From NCBI RefSeq assembly GCF_900100965.1, contig NZ_FMUJ01000008.1:1-64000 (forward strand): a stretch of DNA of 64,000 nt, written 5' to 3'. Made by a program: the position numbers and the translations under genes. Of this stretch, positions 7,726-16,633 are shown piece by piece. How positions within the stretch are numbered: position 1 is the stretch's first letter; every line of letters starts with the position of its first letter. This stretch comes from Variovorax sp. EL159 (GTDB lineage Bacteria; Pseudomonadota; Gammaproteobacteria; Burkholderiales; Burkholderiaceae_C). Under the pieces are notes generated by a model, which was given only the letters and a program-made list of their open reading frames with translations, did not search any database and had not been told where the DNA came from.

Positions 7726-8604
7726 GTGGCCGACCCTCACCCTGAACGCGCACCCGTAGAACGGGAAGACAAGCGCGGCTTTCTCCAGAAGCTCGCCGAA
7801 TTCATTCACCCCGGTCCTGACTCGCGCGACGAGCTGATCGAAACCCTGGCGGATGCCGAGGACAACGAGGTGATCGGCGCCGAGTCGCGCGTGATGCTCG
7901 AAGGCGTGCTGCGCATGGCCGACATGACGGCCGGCGACGTGATGGTCGCGGCGCCGCGCATGGACGTCATCAACATCGACGCGCCGTTCGATGCGCTGCT
8001 TCACCTCATCATCGACACCGCGCACTCGCGCTTTCCGGTGTACGAGGGCGAAAAAGAAAACATCATCGGCATCCTGCTCGCGAAGGACCTGCTCAAGCTG
8101 CAGCGCGCGCCGGGCCTGAACATCCGTGCGCTGCTGCGGCCCGCGACCTTCGTGCCCGAGAGCAAGGGCCTGAACGACCTGCTGCGCGAGTTCCGTGGCA
8201 ACCGCAACCACCTGGCCATCGTCATCGACGAGTTCGGCCGCGTGGCCGGCCTCATCACCATCGAGGACGTGCTCGAGCAGATCGTCGGCGAGATCGAAGA
8301 CGAGTTCGACATCGCCGAAGACGAAGGCGACATCTTCGGTCTGGCCGACCACACCTACCGCGTCTCGGGCGACACGCCCATCGAGCGCGTGGCCGAAGCC
8401 TTCGGCATCGTCTTCGACGAAGAGCAGCTGAGCGAAGACTTCGACACCATCGGCGGCCTGATCGCCCACGAGATGGGCCACGTGCCCAAGCGCGGCGAGC
8501 ACCATGCGATGGGCGGCTTCGACTTCGTGGTGCTGCACACCAAGGGCGGCGCGGTGCGCTGGTTCAAGGTGTCGCCGGCACGCGGCGGCGACGCGGCCGA
8601 TTGA
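7726..8604 (+). CDS. corC: CorC/HlyC-family protein with paired CBS domains
   Basis: The GTG at 7726 gives a 292-residue protein, the same length as E. coli CorC (YbeX). The frame is open further upstream but only through the repeat-like spacer. Two CBS domains (about residues 65-190: MVAAPRMDVINID, HSRFPVYEGEKENIIGILLAKDLL, HLAIVIDEFGRVAGLITIEDVLEQIVGEIEDE) precede the C-terminal CorC_HlyC domain. CorC proteins are linked to Mg2+/Co2+ export. Here, as is common in Proteobacteria, the gene lies directly before lnt and its TGA overlaps an ATG in the lnt frame (see lnt). Confidence 0.9.
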   Translation: MADPHPERAPVEREDKRGFLQKLAEFIHPGPDSRDELIETLADAEDNEVIGAESRVMLEGVLRMADMTAGDVMVAAPRMDVINIDAPFDALLHLIIDTAHSRFPVYEGEKENIIGILLAKDLLKLQRAPGLNIRALLRPATFVPESKGLNDLLREFRGNRNHLAIVIDEFGRVAGLITIEDVLEQIVGEIEDEFDIAEDEGDIFGLADHTYRVSGDTPIERVAEAFGIVFDEEQLSEDFDTIGGLIAHEMGHVPKRGEHHAMGGFDFVVLHTKGGAVRWFKVSPARGGDAAD

Positions 8605-8708
8605 TGCCGCTGCCCGCAGCGGCGACGCAACGCGTTTAGCCTTTCTCTTCCGCCAATCTGCTTCGCCTGCTGGGCTTCGGCGTTGCCGGCCTGGCGCAGG
8701 CAGTTTCC

Positions 8709-10190
8709 ATGGCGTCGCCTGTGAGCGGCAAGCCCTTGTGGTGGCTTCAGTTGCTGTCGCTCGGTGCGCTCGTCTGGCTGCTCGACAGCCTGCGCGTCCA
8801 AGGCGCGGGCTGGCGCCGCGCCGGGCTGCATGGCTGGCTCTTCTCGACCGCCTGGCTTACCGGCAGCTTCTGGTGGCTCTTCATTTCGATGCACACCTAC
8901 GGCGGGCTGCCTGCGCCGCTGGCCGCCATCGCCGTGCTGGCGCTGGCCGCGGCGCTCGGGCTGTACTACGCGGCCGCCAGTGCGTGGTTCGTCGTGCGCG
9001 GCCCGAAGGGCAGGGTGACGGGCGCGCTCGTCTTCGCAGCACTCTGGACGCTGGCCGAACTCGTGCGCGGCAGCTGGTTCACAGGCTTCCCGTGGGGCGC
9101 CGGTGGCTACGCGCATGTCGAAGGTCCGCTGGCTGCGCTCGCGCCGTGGGTTGGCGTCTATGGCATCGGCGCCGCCGCCGCGCTGGTCGTTGCGCTGGTC
9201 GCATTGCACCGGCCCATTCGTACCGGCGAGATCGCACTGGCAGCGGTCCTGATCGCGCTGGTGTTCGGCGCGCCGCAGCTTGTTGCGCCACTTCGCGCCG
9301 ACGTGCAAGGCGCCAAGGGGTCGACCGGCAACCTGCAGATCGCGCTGCTGCAAGGCAACATTCCGCAGGACGAGAAGTTCGTGCCCGGCGGTGGTATCGA
9401 AACCGCATTGCGCTGGTACGGCGAGCAGCTGCGCGATGCCAAGGCCTCGCTCGTGGTGACACCCGAAACCGCGCTGCCCCTGCTGCCGCAGCAGTTGCCG
9501 GCGGGTTACCTCGAAGCGATCCAGGCGCGCTACAGCCAGGGCACGCAGGCCGCCATCGTCGGCCTGCCGATGGGAAACCAGGGCACGTACAGCAACTCGG
9601 TGCTCGGCTTCCAGCCCGGCGCATCGCGGGTCTACCAGTACAGCAAGCACCACCTGGTGCCTTTCGGCGAATTCATCCCCACGGGCTTTCGCTGGTTCAT
9701 CCAGATGATGAACATCCCGCTCGGCGACTTCGAGCGCGGCGGGCTCGCGCAGGCGCCCTTCCTCTGGCAGGGCCAGCGCATCGCACCGAACATCTGCTAC
9801 GAAGACTTGTTCGGCGACGAGATCGGCGCGAACTTCCGCGACGAGGCGACGGCGCCGACCGTCCTGCTCAACGTGAGCAACATCGCGTGGTTCGGCGACT
9901 CGGTCGCCATCGACGAGCACCTGTCGATCTCGCGCATGCGCGCGCTCGAATTCGCCCGGCCGATGGTGCGCTCCACCAACACCGGCGCGACCGTCGTCAT
10001 CGATGCCGAGGGCCGCGTGACGCACGAACTGCCGCGCCTTACACGCGGCGTGCTCGAAGCGAGCGTCGAAGGCCGTCGCGGCCTCACGCCCTACGCGCGC
10101 TGGGTCGCGCCCTTCGGCTTGTGGCCGCTGTGGATCGGGGCGCTCGCTATCGTCGCAGCCGCGTTCCTGCTGCGCCGTCGCCAAGGCTGA
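8709..10190 (+). CDS. lnt: Apolipoprotein N-acyltransferase, apparent 5' truncation by an amber codon
   Basis: Inner-membrane enzyme adding the third acyl chain to lipoproteins. The nitrilase-type domain keeps the catalytic residues: Glu in TPETALPLL, Lys in YSKHHLVPFGEF and Cys in APNICYEDLFG. From ATG 8709 the product is 493 residues, shorter than usual. It misses most of the first membrane segment, although matching residues (LLRLLGFGVAGLAQAVS) are encoded just upstream in the same frame. The expected start is ATG 8604, overlapping the corC stop, but a TAG at 8637-8639 interrupts that frame. This could be a true nonsense change, a sequence error or use of an internal start. Confidence 0.85.
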   Translation: MASPVSGKPLWWLQLLSLGALVWLLDSLRVQGAGWRRAGLHGWLFSTAWLTGSFWWLFISMHTYGGLPAPLAAIAVLALAAALGLYYAAASAWFVVRGPKGRVTGALVFAALWTLAELVRGSWFTGFPWGAGGYAHVEGPLAALAPWVGVYGIGAAAALVVALVALHRPIRTGEIALAAVLIALVFGAPQLVAPLRADVQGAKGSTGNLQIALLQGNIPQDEKFVPGGGIETALRWYGEQLRDAKASLVVTPETALPLLPQQLPAGYLEAIQARYSQGTQAAIVGLPMGNQGTYSNSVLGFQPGASRVYQYSKHHLVPFGEFIPTGFRWFIQMMNIPLGDFERGGLAQAPFLWQGQRIAPNICYEDLFGDEIGANFRDEATAPTVLLNVSNIAWFGDSVAIDEHLSISRMRALEFARPMVRSTNTGATVVIDAEGRVTHELPRLTRGVLEASVEGRRGLTPYARWVAPFGLWPLWIGALAIVAAAFLLRRRQG

Positions 10191-10214
10191 AGCCGCACGC
10201 AGCGGCTGTCGTCG

Positions 10215-11588
10215 TCAAGCGGTTGCCGGCTCGGCCTTCACGGGCCAGTCGCGCAACTTGCCCGGGTTCAGCAGCCCCAGCGGATCGAATCGCTTCTTGA
10301 CCTCGATGACCTCCGGCGGCAGCGGCCCGCCGGCCTTGCCGTCTTCGACGATGTTCACGTGCGGGTTGTTGATGTGCACCTGGTGCGCACGGTGGATGTC
10401 GATGATCTCGGCGAGCCGCTCTTCCGTGCTGAAGCGCACCAGCTGAAGCCCGCTGCAGGTCATCAGGCCCGCCACGTTGCGGATGAACTCGATGTGCATC
10501 ATCACCTCGCCGCCGAGCAGCTGTTCCATCTCGATGATCTGCTCCACATGCTTGCCGGGGATGAAGCCGCTTTGCAGGTAGGTCAGCGAAGGGTCGATCT
10601 TCAGCGCATGCAGCGTCGTGTGGTTCCAGGTGAACTCCATCAGCGTGCGGTTGCTCTTCTGCACTTCGGCCGCCGTCTTGCGGTAGCCCACCGTGCCGCC
10701 ATGCGCCTCGACCAGCTGCAGCAGCGCCGGCTCGCACGATTCGGCCACCAGCGACAGCACCGTGTGGCAGCCCTTGGGCAGGTGCGCGGCCAACTGCGCC
10801 AGATGGTCCGCGATGGGCGCGGCAAAGAACGAGATCTCGCGCTTCACGATGCCCGGCGCGTTCGCGAGCTTGTCCGCGAAGTGCAGCGCATCGGTGAAGC
10901 TGTCGAAGGTCACCAGCGTTTCGAGCCACGGGTGCGCGGGCGCCAACGCAATCTCGAGCTCCAGCACGAGGCCGTTGGTGCCCCACAGGTGATGCATGCG
11001 CATCGCCTCGGCACCGCGCAGCTCGATCACCTGGGGTTCGGCCTCGATGGTCATCGCGCGGATGCCGAGCACATTGCCCGGCGCGCCGAGCGGCCCGTAG
11101 TTGATCGAGCCCACGCCGCCGAAGCCGCCGCCGAACAGGCCGCCCAGCGTGGCGCTGCGGTAGGTGGAGGGCACGCAGCGCATTTCCTGCCCCGTGGGTT
11201 TCGTCTGCTTTTCGAGTTCGCCCAGGCGAATGCCGGCCTGCGCGCGCGCCACGCCGGGCTGCACCCACAGGAAGGCGTTGTAGCCCGTCATGTCGAGCAC
11301 CACGCCGCCGGCCAGCGGCGTGGTCTGGCCGTAGTTGCCGGTGCCGCTGCCGCGGATCGTGATCGGCACGTTGCGGCGCGCGCAGGCGCCGACCACCGCG
11401 CGTATCTCGTCTTCGGTGCGCGGGCGCACGACCACGTCGGCGCGCTTGTCCTTCAACTGGCGGTTGAGCACGGGGCTGAACCACGAGAAGTCTTGCGACA
11501 GCCGCGTCACGCGGCCTTCGTCGGTGATCCAGTCGAGGTCGGGCAATTCGAGCAGCAACTGCTCGATGGAAGAAACGGGAGCGTTCAT
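10215..11588 (-). CDS. FAD-binding oxidoreductase (PCMH/GlcD type)
   Basis: The 457-residue protein has an N-terminal PCMH-type FAD-binding domain (TEDEIRAVVGACARRNVPI, then IRGSGTGNYGQ and LAGGVVLDM) and a C-terminal FAD-oxidase domain ending in the typical LLNPGKL. The family includes glycolate and D-lactate oxidases. The ATG at 11588 was chosen because residues before it in the open frame belong to the ABC permease gene. It is the last gene of the minus-strand operon, 8 bases after the permease stop, so it may oxidise a product of the imported compound. No signal peptide. Substrate unknown. Confidence 0.82.
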   Translation of the reverse strand: MNAPVSSIEQLLLELPDLDWITDEGRVTRLSQDFSWFSPVLNRQLKDKRADVVVRPRTEDEIRAVVGACARRNVPITIRGSGTGNYGQTTPLAGGVVLDMTGYNAFLWVQPGVARAQAGIRLGELEKQTKPTGQEMRCVPSTYRSATLGGLFGGGFGGVGSINYGPLGAPGNVLGIRAMTIEAEPQVIELRGAEAMRMHHLWGTNGLVLELEIALAPAHPWLETLVTFDSFTDALHFADKLANAPGIVKREISFFAAPIADHLAQLAAHLPKGCHTVLSLVAESCEPALLQLVEAHGGTVGYRKTAAEVQKSNRTLMEFTWNHTTLHALKIDPSLTYLQSGFIPGKHVEQIIEMEQLLGGEVMMHIEFIRNVAGLMTCSGLQLVRFSTEERLAEIIDIHRAHQVHINNPHVNIVEDGKAGGPLPPEVIEVKKRFDPLGLLNPGKLRDWPVKAEPATA

Positions 11589-11596
11589 GGTCAAGT

Positions 11597-12400
11597 TCAA
11601 TCCTGGGAAAGTTCGCTCGCATGCCACGAGCCGAGCGCCACCTTGGTCAGCCACGCCATCAGCACGAAGAGCGCAACACCGGTCAATGAAATCAGCAGCA
11701 GCGCGGCGAACATGCGCGGAATGTTCAGCTGGAAGCCCGCTTGCAGGATCTGGTAGGCCAGACCCGCGCCTGAGCCGCCCGTGCCCGCGACGAACTCCGC
11801 CACCACCGCGCCGATCAGCGCAAGGCCGCTGGAGATGCGCAGTCCGCCGAAGAAGTAAGGCAGCGCGCTCGGAATGCGCAGCCGCACCAGCTGCTGCCAG
11901 CGCGTTGCGCGGTTCAGCTTGAAGTAGCTCTGCAGGTCGGGGTCGATGCTGCGCAGGCCCAGCGTGGTGTTGCTGATGATCGGGAACAGCGCCACCAGCG
12001 CGGCGCACACCGTCATCGCGGCCACCGGGTTTTTCACCCAGATGATGATGAGCGGCGCCACCGCCACGATGGGCGTCACCTGCAGCAGCACGGCATACGG
12101 AAAGAGCGCGGTCTCGATGCGCTTGCTCTGCACGAACAGGAACGAGATCAGCACGCCCGCCACCGTGGCGAGCGCAAACGACAACACCGTGATCTTGAGC
12201 GTGACCAGCAGCGCGCTGCCCAGCGGCGCCCAGTCGGTCACCAGCGTCTGCATCATGAGGAAGGGCGAGGGCACCAGGTACGGCGGCAGCTCCATCGCCA
12301 CCACCAGCCATTGCCACAGCGCGACCAACACCACGCCGATCAGCACCGGGTACAGCACGCGCTGCACGCGCGGCTGGTTGAGCAAGGGCGTGCGTTTCAT
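11597..12400 (-). CDS. ABC transporter permease (SsuC/TauC/ThiX type)
   Basis: A 267-residue inner-membrane protein with about six hydrophobic segments and the BPD_transp_1 EAA-type loop near residues 150-180 (ATRWQQLVRLRIPSALPYFFGGLR). The ATG at 12400 overlaps the ATPase stop by an ATGA junction. The frame is open farther upstream only as a shadow inside the ATPase gene. With the ATPase and the NMT1/THI5-like binding protein it forms a complete importer. Members of this family move sulfonates, nitrate, pyrimidine precursors or similar small polar molecules. Confidence 0.9.
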   Translation of the reverse strand: MKRTPLLNQPRVQRVLYPVLIGVVLVALWQWLVVAMELPPYLVPSPFLMMQTLVTDWAPLGSALLVTLKITVLSFALATVAGVLISFLFVQSKRIETALFPYAVLLQVTPIVAVAPLIIIWVKNPVAAMTVCAALVALFPIISNTTLGLRSIDPDLQSYFKLNRATRWQQLVRLRIPSALPYFFGGLRISSGLALIGAVVAEFVAGTGGSGAGLAYQILQAGFQLNIPRMFAALLLISLTGVALFVLMAWLTKVALGSWHASELSQD

Positions 12401-13236
12401 CGCGTGGCCTCCTCGTCGGCATGGCTGCTGGCGCGCAGCAGGCTGTCTTGCAGCCGCTTGGCATGGCGAGCGAACTCGGGTGTCACCATGAAGTCGGCAC
12501 TGCGTGGATAGGGCTCGTCGATGTGGAACTGCTCGACCACGCGGCCCGGCCGTGCGGCCATCATCACCACGCGGCTCGACAGGAACACCGCCTCGTGGAT
12601 CGAGTGCGTCACGAAGATCACCGTGAGCTTCTTCTTGCGCCACAGCTCCAGCAGATCGGCGTCGAGCTTGTGGCGCGTGATCTCGTCGAGTGCGCCGAAG
12701 GGCTCATCCATCAGCAGCAGGTCGGGCTGCGTGACGAGCCCGCGCGCGATCGACACGCGCATCTGCATGCCACCTGACAGCGCACGCGGCAGCGCGTCCG
12801 CGAACTTTTCAAGGCCCACCAGCGCGAGCGATTCCATCACGCGCGCGTCGGCCTCCTTGCGCGGCACGCCGCCCAGGTCGAGCGGCAGCCGCACGTTGGT
12901 CTGCACGCTGGCCCAGGGCATCAGCGTGGGCGACTGGAACACGAAGGACAGCTTGTGCGGGCAGTCGTGCAACTGCGCCACCGGCTTGCGCCACACCAGC
13001 AGCCGGCCGTCGCTCGGCTCCAGCATGCCGGCCACCATCTTGAGCAGCGTGCTCTTGCCGCAGCCCGACGGGCCCAACAGCGTGACGAACTCGCCTTCTG
13101 CAATCGACAGGTCCACCGGCAGAAGCGCCTGCGTGCCGTTGGTATAAGTCTTCTCGGCCGAGAGCACTTCGACGGCGGGTACCGAAGGCGCAAGCTCGGG
13201 CGGTGGGGCCAGGGTGTGGGGTTCGATGCGATTCAT
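12397..13236 (-). CDS. ABC transporter ATP-binding protein (SsuB/TauB type)
   Basis: The 279-residue nucleotide-binding subunit has Walker A GPSGCGKST near residue 57, the signature LSGGMQMR near 154, Walker B LLLMDEPFGALDE and a switch His in FVTHSIHEA. An N-terminal extension of about 20 proline-rich residues precedes the domain. It is placed between the binding-protein gene (61 bases upstream) and the permease gene, with which it overlaps by four bases. It energises the importer whose substrate is probably the one attacked by the neighbouring hydrolases. Confidence 0.93.
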   Translation of the reverse strand: MNRIEPHTLAPPPELAPSVPAVEVLSAEKTYTNGTQALLPVDLSIAEGEFVTLLGPSGCGKSTLLKMVAGMLEPSDGRLLVWRKPVAQLHDCPHKLSFVFQSPTLMPWASVQTNVRLPLDLGGVPRKEADARVMESLALVGLEKFADALPRALSGGMQMRVSIARGLVTQPDLLLMDEPFGALDEITRHKLDADLLELWRKKKLTVIFVTHSIHEAVFLSSRVVMMAARPGRVVEQFHIDEPYPRSADFMVTPEFARHAKRLQDSLLRASSHADEEATR

Positions 13237-13297
13237 GCGTGATGCCTTTCGAGAACAGCCGCAACACGCGGCCGCCTGGTTTCAGGGCGCAGGGGTG

Positions 13298-14284
13298 TCA
13301 AGGCAAGACCTTGGCGTCTTTCACGAACTCGGTCGTGTAGGTCTTTGCGAGCTCCACCTTCGACGGGTCGAGCAGCTTCGCGCTCACGAGGAAGTCGTAG
13401 CTCGCCTTGGAGCGCGCGTCGGTCATCACGCCGATACCCAGCTTGGCCGCGTCGCCGCCGGTGACCATGCCCATCTCCTTGAGCTTGGCCACGCTGTAGG
13501 CCAACTGGTCGTCGGTCATGTTGGGGTTGTCTTTCTTGATCAGCGCATTGGCGGGCGCCGGGTCGGCCAGGTAGCTCTTCCAGCCTTCGGCCGAGGCCTT
13601 CACGAAAGCGGCCACCTGCTTGCTGCGGTCCTTGAGCGTCTTCTCCATGCACGACACCGTGGTCGCATACGCCGGGAAGCCGTGGTCGCTGAACATCAGC
13701 ACCGTGCTCTTCACGCCGGCCTTTTGAATGGCGTAGGGCTCCGAGGTCAGGTAGCCCTGCTGCGCGGTGTTCTTGTCCGCCACGAAGGGCTGGATGTTGA
13801 AGGTGTAGGGCCGCGTCTGCTCATCGGTGAAGCCGAACTTGGCCTTGAGCCACGGCCAGTAGCCGCGGTTGGCCTGCGCGCCGATCAGCAGCGTCTTGCC
13901 CTTCAGGTCCTCGAACTTCTTCACGTCGTCGTGCGCGATCAGCACCTGCGGGTCTTTCTGGAAGAAGGCCGCCACGTTGACCACCGGCACACCGCCTTCG
14001 CGCACCTGCATCATCTGGATGTCGCTCGAACCCATGATGCAGTCGGCCTGGCCGGCGGCCATCATCTGCGTGATGTTGACCTGCGGGCCACCCATCTTGA
14101 TGGTCACGTCCAGCCCGTACTTCTTGTAGATGCCTTGCGCCACGGCCTGGTAGAAGCCGCCGTGTTCGGCCTGCGCGTACCAGTTGGTCATGTAGGTGAA
14201 CTTGTCCTCAGCCTGCGCGGGCGCGGCAGCGGTGAGGAAGGCAATGGCGGCGGCGCCGACCATGGACAGGGCGAAAGAGCGCAT
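13298..14284 (-). CDS. ABC transporter substrate-binding protein (NMT1/THI5-like)
   Basis: A 328-residue periplasmic protein with a clear Sec signal peptide (cleavage after PAQA, near residue 25) and the start of the mature domain TYMTNWYAQAEHGGFYQAV, typical of the NMT1/THI5 group that binds pyrimidine-like molecules. Other family features are the QMMAAGQADCIMGSSD hinge region and a C-terminal helical lobe. It leads the transporter part of the operon, 78 bases after the creatininase-like gene. Ligand unknown; a nitrogen heterocycle is likely by context. Confidence 0.88.
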   Translation of the reverse strand: MRSFALSMVGAAAIAFLTAAAPAQAEDKFTYMTNWYAQAEHGGFYQAVAQGIYKKYGLDVTIKMGGPQVNITQMMAAGQADCIMGSSDIQMMQVREGGVPVVNVAAFFQKDPQVLIAHDDVKKFEDLKGKTLLIGAQANRGYWPWLKAKFGFTDEQTRPYTFNIQPFVADKNTAQQGYLTSEPYAIQKAGVKSTVLMFSDHGFPAYATTVSCMEKTLKDRSKQVAAFVKASAEGWKSYLADPAPANALIKKDNPNMTDDQLAYSVAKLKEMGMVTGGDAAKLGIGVMTDARSKASYDFLVSAKLLDPSKVELAKTYTTEFVKDAKVLP

Positions 14285-14362
14285 GGGGTGGACCTCTCGA
14301 AGGGCTGGATTGAAAAAGGAAAGGGGTGAGCGATTCGATGCAAGGAGCGGGCCGAACCCTCT

Positions 14363-15226
14363 TCAAGCGGGCACGAACGATGGCTGGATGAAGCCCTGCT
14401 GGTGCCCACGCTCCCAGGTGGCTTCCTCGCGAACGACCCAGCGCAGCGCATGCAGCTCGGTCAGCGCCTGCACCCAGCTGTCGGACAGCGTGTCGAGGAT
14501 CTCGTCGCCCTGTTCGCGCGTCGCGCTGGTGGGGTCGCCGATCACGCCGCTGGGGCCGAAGTCGCGCGCGGTCCAGGCGCAAGCCGGGCGGCCGTCGGCC
14601 GACAGCAGCTTGATGGGGAAGGGCGGCGGAAAGTTGGCCGCCGCGCGCTCCATGTGCACCGTGTCGGGCGCGAGTGCGAGCATCAGCGCGGTTTCGGAAT
14701 GGCCAGCGTGCATCGACAGGCGCTTCTCCTGTTCGCCGATCTGCTTGCTCGACGCGTTCGGCAGGCGCGACACGCCATGCGGCACCACCACGAAATCGCC
14801 GTGCCGCAGCCGCAGTTCGCGCGCGGCCATCTCCAGCACCTGCGGCTGTCCGCCGTGGCCATTGGCGAACAGCAGCTTGCGAAAGCCCGCGCGGTAGACC
14901 GACTCGCCGATCTCGGTCACGGTCGACAGCAGCGTGGTGCCGGTGAGCGTCATCGTGCCGGGGAAGTGCAGGTGCTCTTCCGACTTGCCATAGGTGATGG
15001 TCGGCAGCGCGAAGGCGCGCACCTCGGGTGGCAGCTTCTCGAGCGCCTTGCCCATCACGCCCGAGGCGATCACGCTGTCGACCGAGCAGGGCAGGTGCGG
15101 CCCGTGCTGCTCGATGGCGCCGCAGGGCAGCACGATGACCGTGTTCTCGCGGTCGGGCAGCGCAGCGATTTCGGTCCAGCTCAGGTAGGGCAGGAAGCGG
15201 TGGGGGGGGATGTAGCCGTGGAGCAT
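14363..15226 (-). CDS. Creatininase-family amidohydrolase
   Basis: The 287-residue protein has the creatininase fold marks. The metal-binding stretch is GAIEQHGPHLP with the downstream Asp in SVDS, followed by ANGHGG and HAGHSETALML. The family contains creatinine amidohydrolase, the mycofactocin maturation protein MftE and formamide hydrolases. The ATG at 15226 was taken because the frame upstream runs through the next gene. The neighbour is a cytosine-deaminase-like hydrolase and the pair shares an operon with an ABC importer, suggesting stepwise opening of a small cyclic amide. Exact substrate cannot be read from sequence. Confidence 0.85.
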   Translation of the reverse strand: MLHGYIPPHRFLPYLSWTEIAALPDRENTVIVLPCGAIEQHGPHLPCSVDSVIASGVMGKALEKLPPEVRAFALPTITYGKSEEHLHFPGTMTLTGTTLLSTVTEIGESVYRAGFRKLLFANGHGGQPQVLEMAARELRLRHGDFVVVPHGVSRLPNASSKQIGEQEKRLSMHAGHSETALMLALAPDTVHMERAAANFPPPFPIKLLSADGRPACAWTARDFGPSGVIGDPTSATREQGDEILDTLSDSWVQALTELHALRWVVREEATWERGHQQGFIQPSFVPA

Positions 15227-15270
15227 GGGCGTCCTTGTCGGTTGTCGGTGGTGGTGGTGCGTTGCGTGGA

Positions 15271-16572
15271 TCACGAAAGAGAGGGCACGTCTTCGGTGCG
15301 CCGCAGCCAGGCCGAGGGCACGGCACCGCGTGTGATGCGGCCTTCGCGCAGCACCACGCGGGCGGCTGTGCGCGAAGGCCAGCCGTGACGGTCGGCCTCG
15401 GTGAAGAGCACGAGATCGGCAGGGCCGCCGACCAGCGTGGGCGTGGCGGGGGCCGGAGCGCGCTGCAGCCAGTCGCCACGGCACAGCGCCTCTGACCAGT
15501 TGTCGAAGGGTTCGTCGAGTTGCGCCACCAGCGCGGCCGTGCCCAGCGCCTCGACCGGATCGAAACTGCCGAGCCGGCAGAAGGGGTCTTGCACGTTGTC
15601 GCTCGCGAACAGCAGCGGAATGCCGCGCTCGCGCGCTTCCTTCACCAGCGTGATGCCGCGCAGGCGCGGCGTGCGGCCGGTGACGGCGTCCTGCAGCAGC
15701 AGGTTGGTGGCTGGCAGCGACACCACGGTGATCGGCGCGCGCGCCACCGCATCGAGCGTGGCGAAGGCCTGTGCCTCGGGCTGGGCCGCGAGCGCGCAGA
15801 TGTGGCCGCAGACCACGCGGCCTTCGTAGCCGATCTCGCACAGGATGCGGGCCGTGGTCTGCAGGCCGACCGCCGAGGCGTTGAGTTCTTCATCGACGTG
15901 CAGGTCGATATCGAGGTCACAGGCCTGTGCCGACAGCAGCAGGTTGCGCAGTGCGTTCTCGCTCCAGTTGGTGGAGTGCACGAAGCCGCCGAGCAGCGCA
16001 TGCGGCCCCGTGGCCTTCACCTGCTTTGCAAGGCGCATCGCTTGCGCCGCGTCTTCGAACAGCGGCAGCTTGATCAGGCTGACCTGCTCCAGCTTCACCT
16101 TGCCGGCCCATTCCTGCGCCAGCTCGGCCATCACTGGCCAGGCCAGCGGCACCGCGTCGGGCTCCCACCAGTCGACGTGCGTGCGCACATGCGCGGTGCC
16201 GCATTCCCAGGCCCACTGCAGGCCGCGCGACGCGCGCTCGTGCACGTCGGCGGAGCTCCAGTGCACGCGGTCGTTCAGCATCGCGTCGATGGCGCCGAGC
16301 AGGCCGGGCTGCACCTGCTTCATGCGCGGCAGCGTGAAGGCCTTGTCGAGGTGCGTGTGCGCATCGACGAAGCCGGGCAGCACCAGCGTGCCGGCCAAGT
16401 CCCAACCGGCGGTGGGGCGTTCAGCGTGATCGGATGCAGGGCGCACCGATGCCACGCGGCCGGCTTCGACGGCGATGCATGCCAACACCGGCACGCCATC
16501 GCGTTGTGGCCAGTCGCTCGGCAGCAGCCAGCGCGGCAAACGCGCGTTGTCGAGCAACGCAGGCGCGCTCAT
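15271..16572 (-). CDS. Cytosine/creatinine-deaminase-like amidohydrolase
   Basis: A 433-residue member of the amidohydrolase superfamily. The metal site HTHLDK near residue 71 is followed by His in DLHVDEE, His in VVCGHICAL and Asp in FASDNVQDPF, the order found in cytosine deaminase (CodA) and bacterial creatinine deaminase. There is no signal peptide. It precedes the creatininase-like gene by 44 bases. Cytosolic deamination or hydrolysis of an imported heterocycle is likely; cytosine itself is possible but not shown. Confidence 0.8.
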   Translation of the reverse strand: MSAPALLDNARLPRWLLPSDWPQRDGVPVLACIAVEAGRVASVRPASDHAERPTAGWDLAGTLVLPGFVDAHTHLDKAFTLPRMKQVQPGLLGAIDAMLNDRVHWSSADVHERASRGLQWAWECGTAHVRTHVDWWEPDAVPLAWPVMAELAQEWAGKVKLEQVSLIKLPLFEDAAQAMRLAKQVKATGPHALLGGFVHSTNWSENALRNLLLSAQACDLDIDLHVDEELNASAVGLQTTARILCEIGYEGRVVCGHICALAAQPEAQAFATLDAVARAPITVVSLPATNLLLQDAVTGRTPRLRGITLVKEARERGIPLLFASDNVQDPFCRLGSFDPVEALGTAALVAQLDEPFDNWSEALCRGDWLQRAPAPATPTLVGGPADLVLFTEADRHGWPSRTAARVVLREGRITRGAVPSAWLRRTEDVPSLS

Positions 16573-16633
16573 TGGCGTGCCTTCGTGCTGCGCACCGCGG
16601 CGCGAGCTTGCCTGGGGTGGCCCGGCGCGGCGC

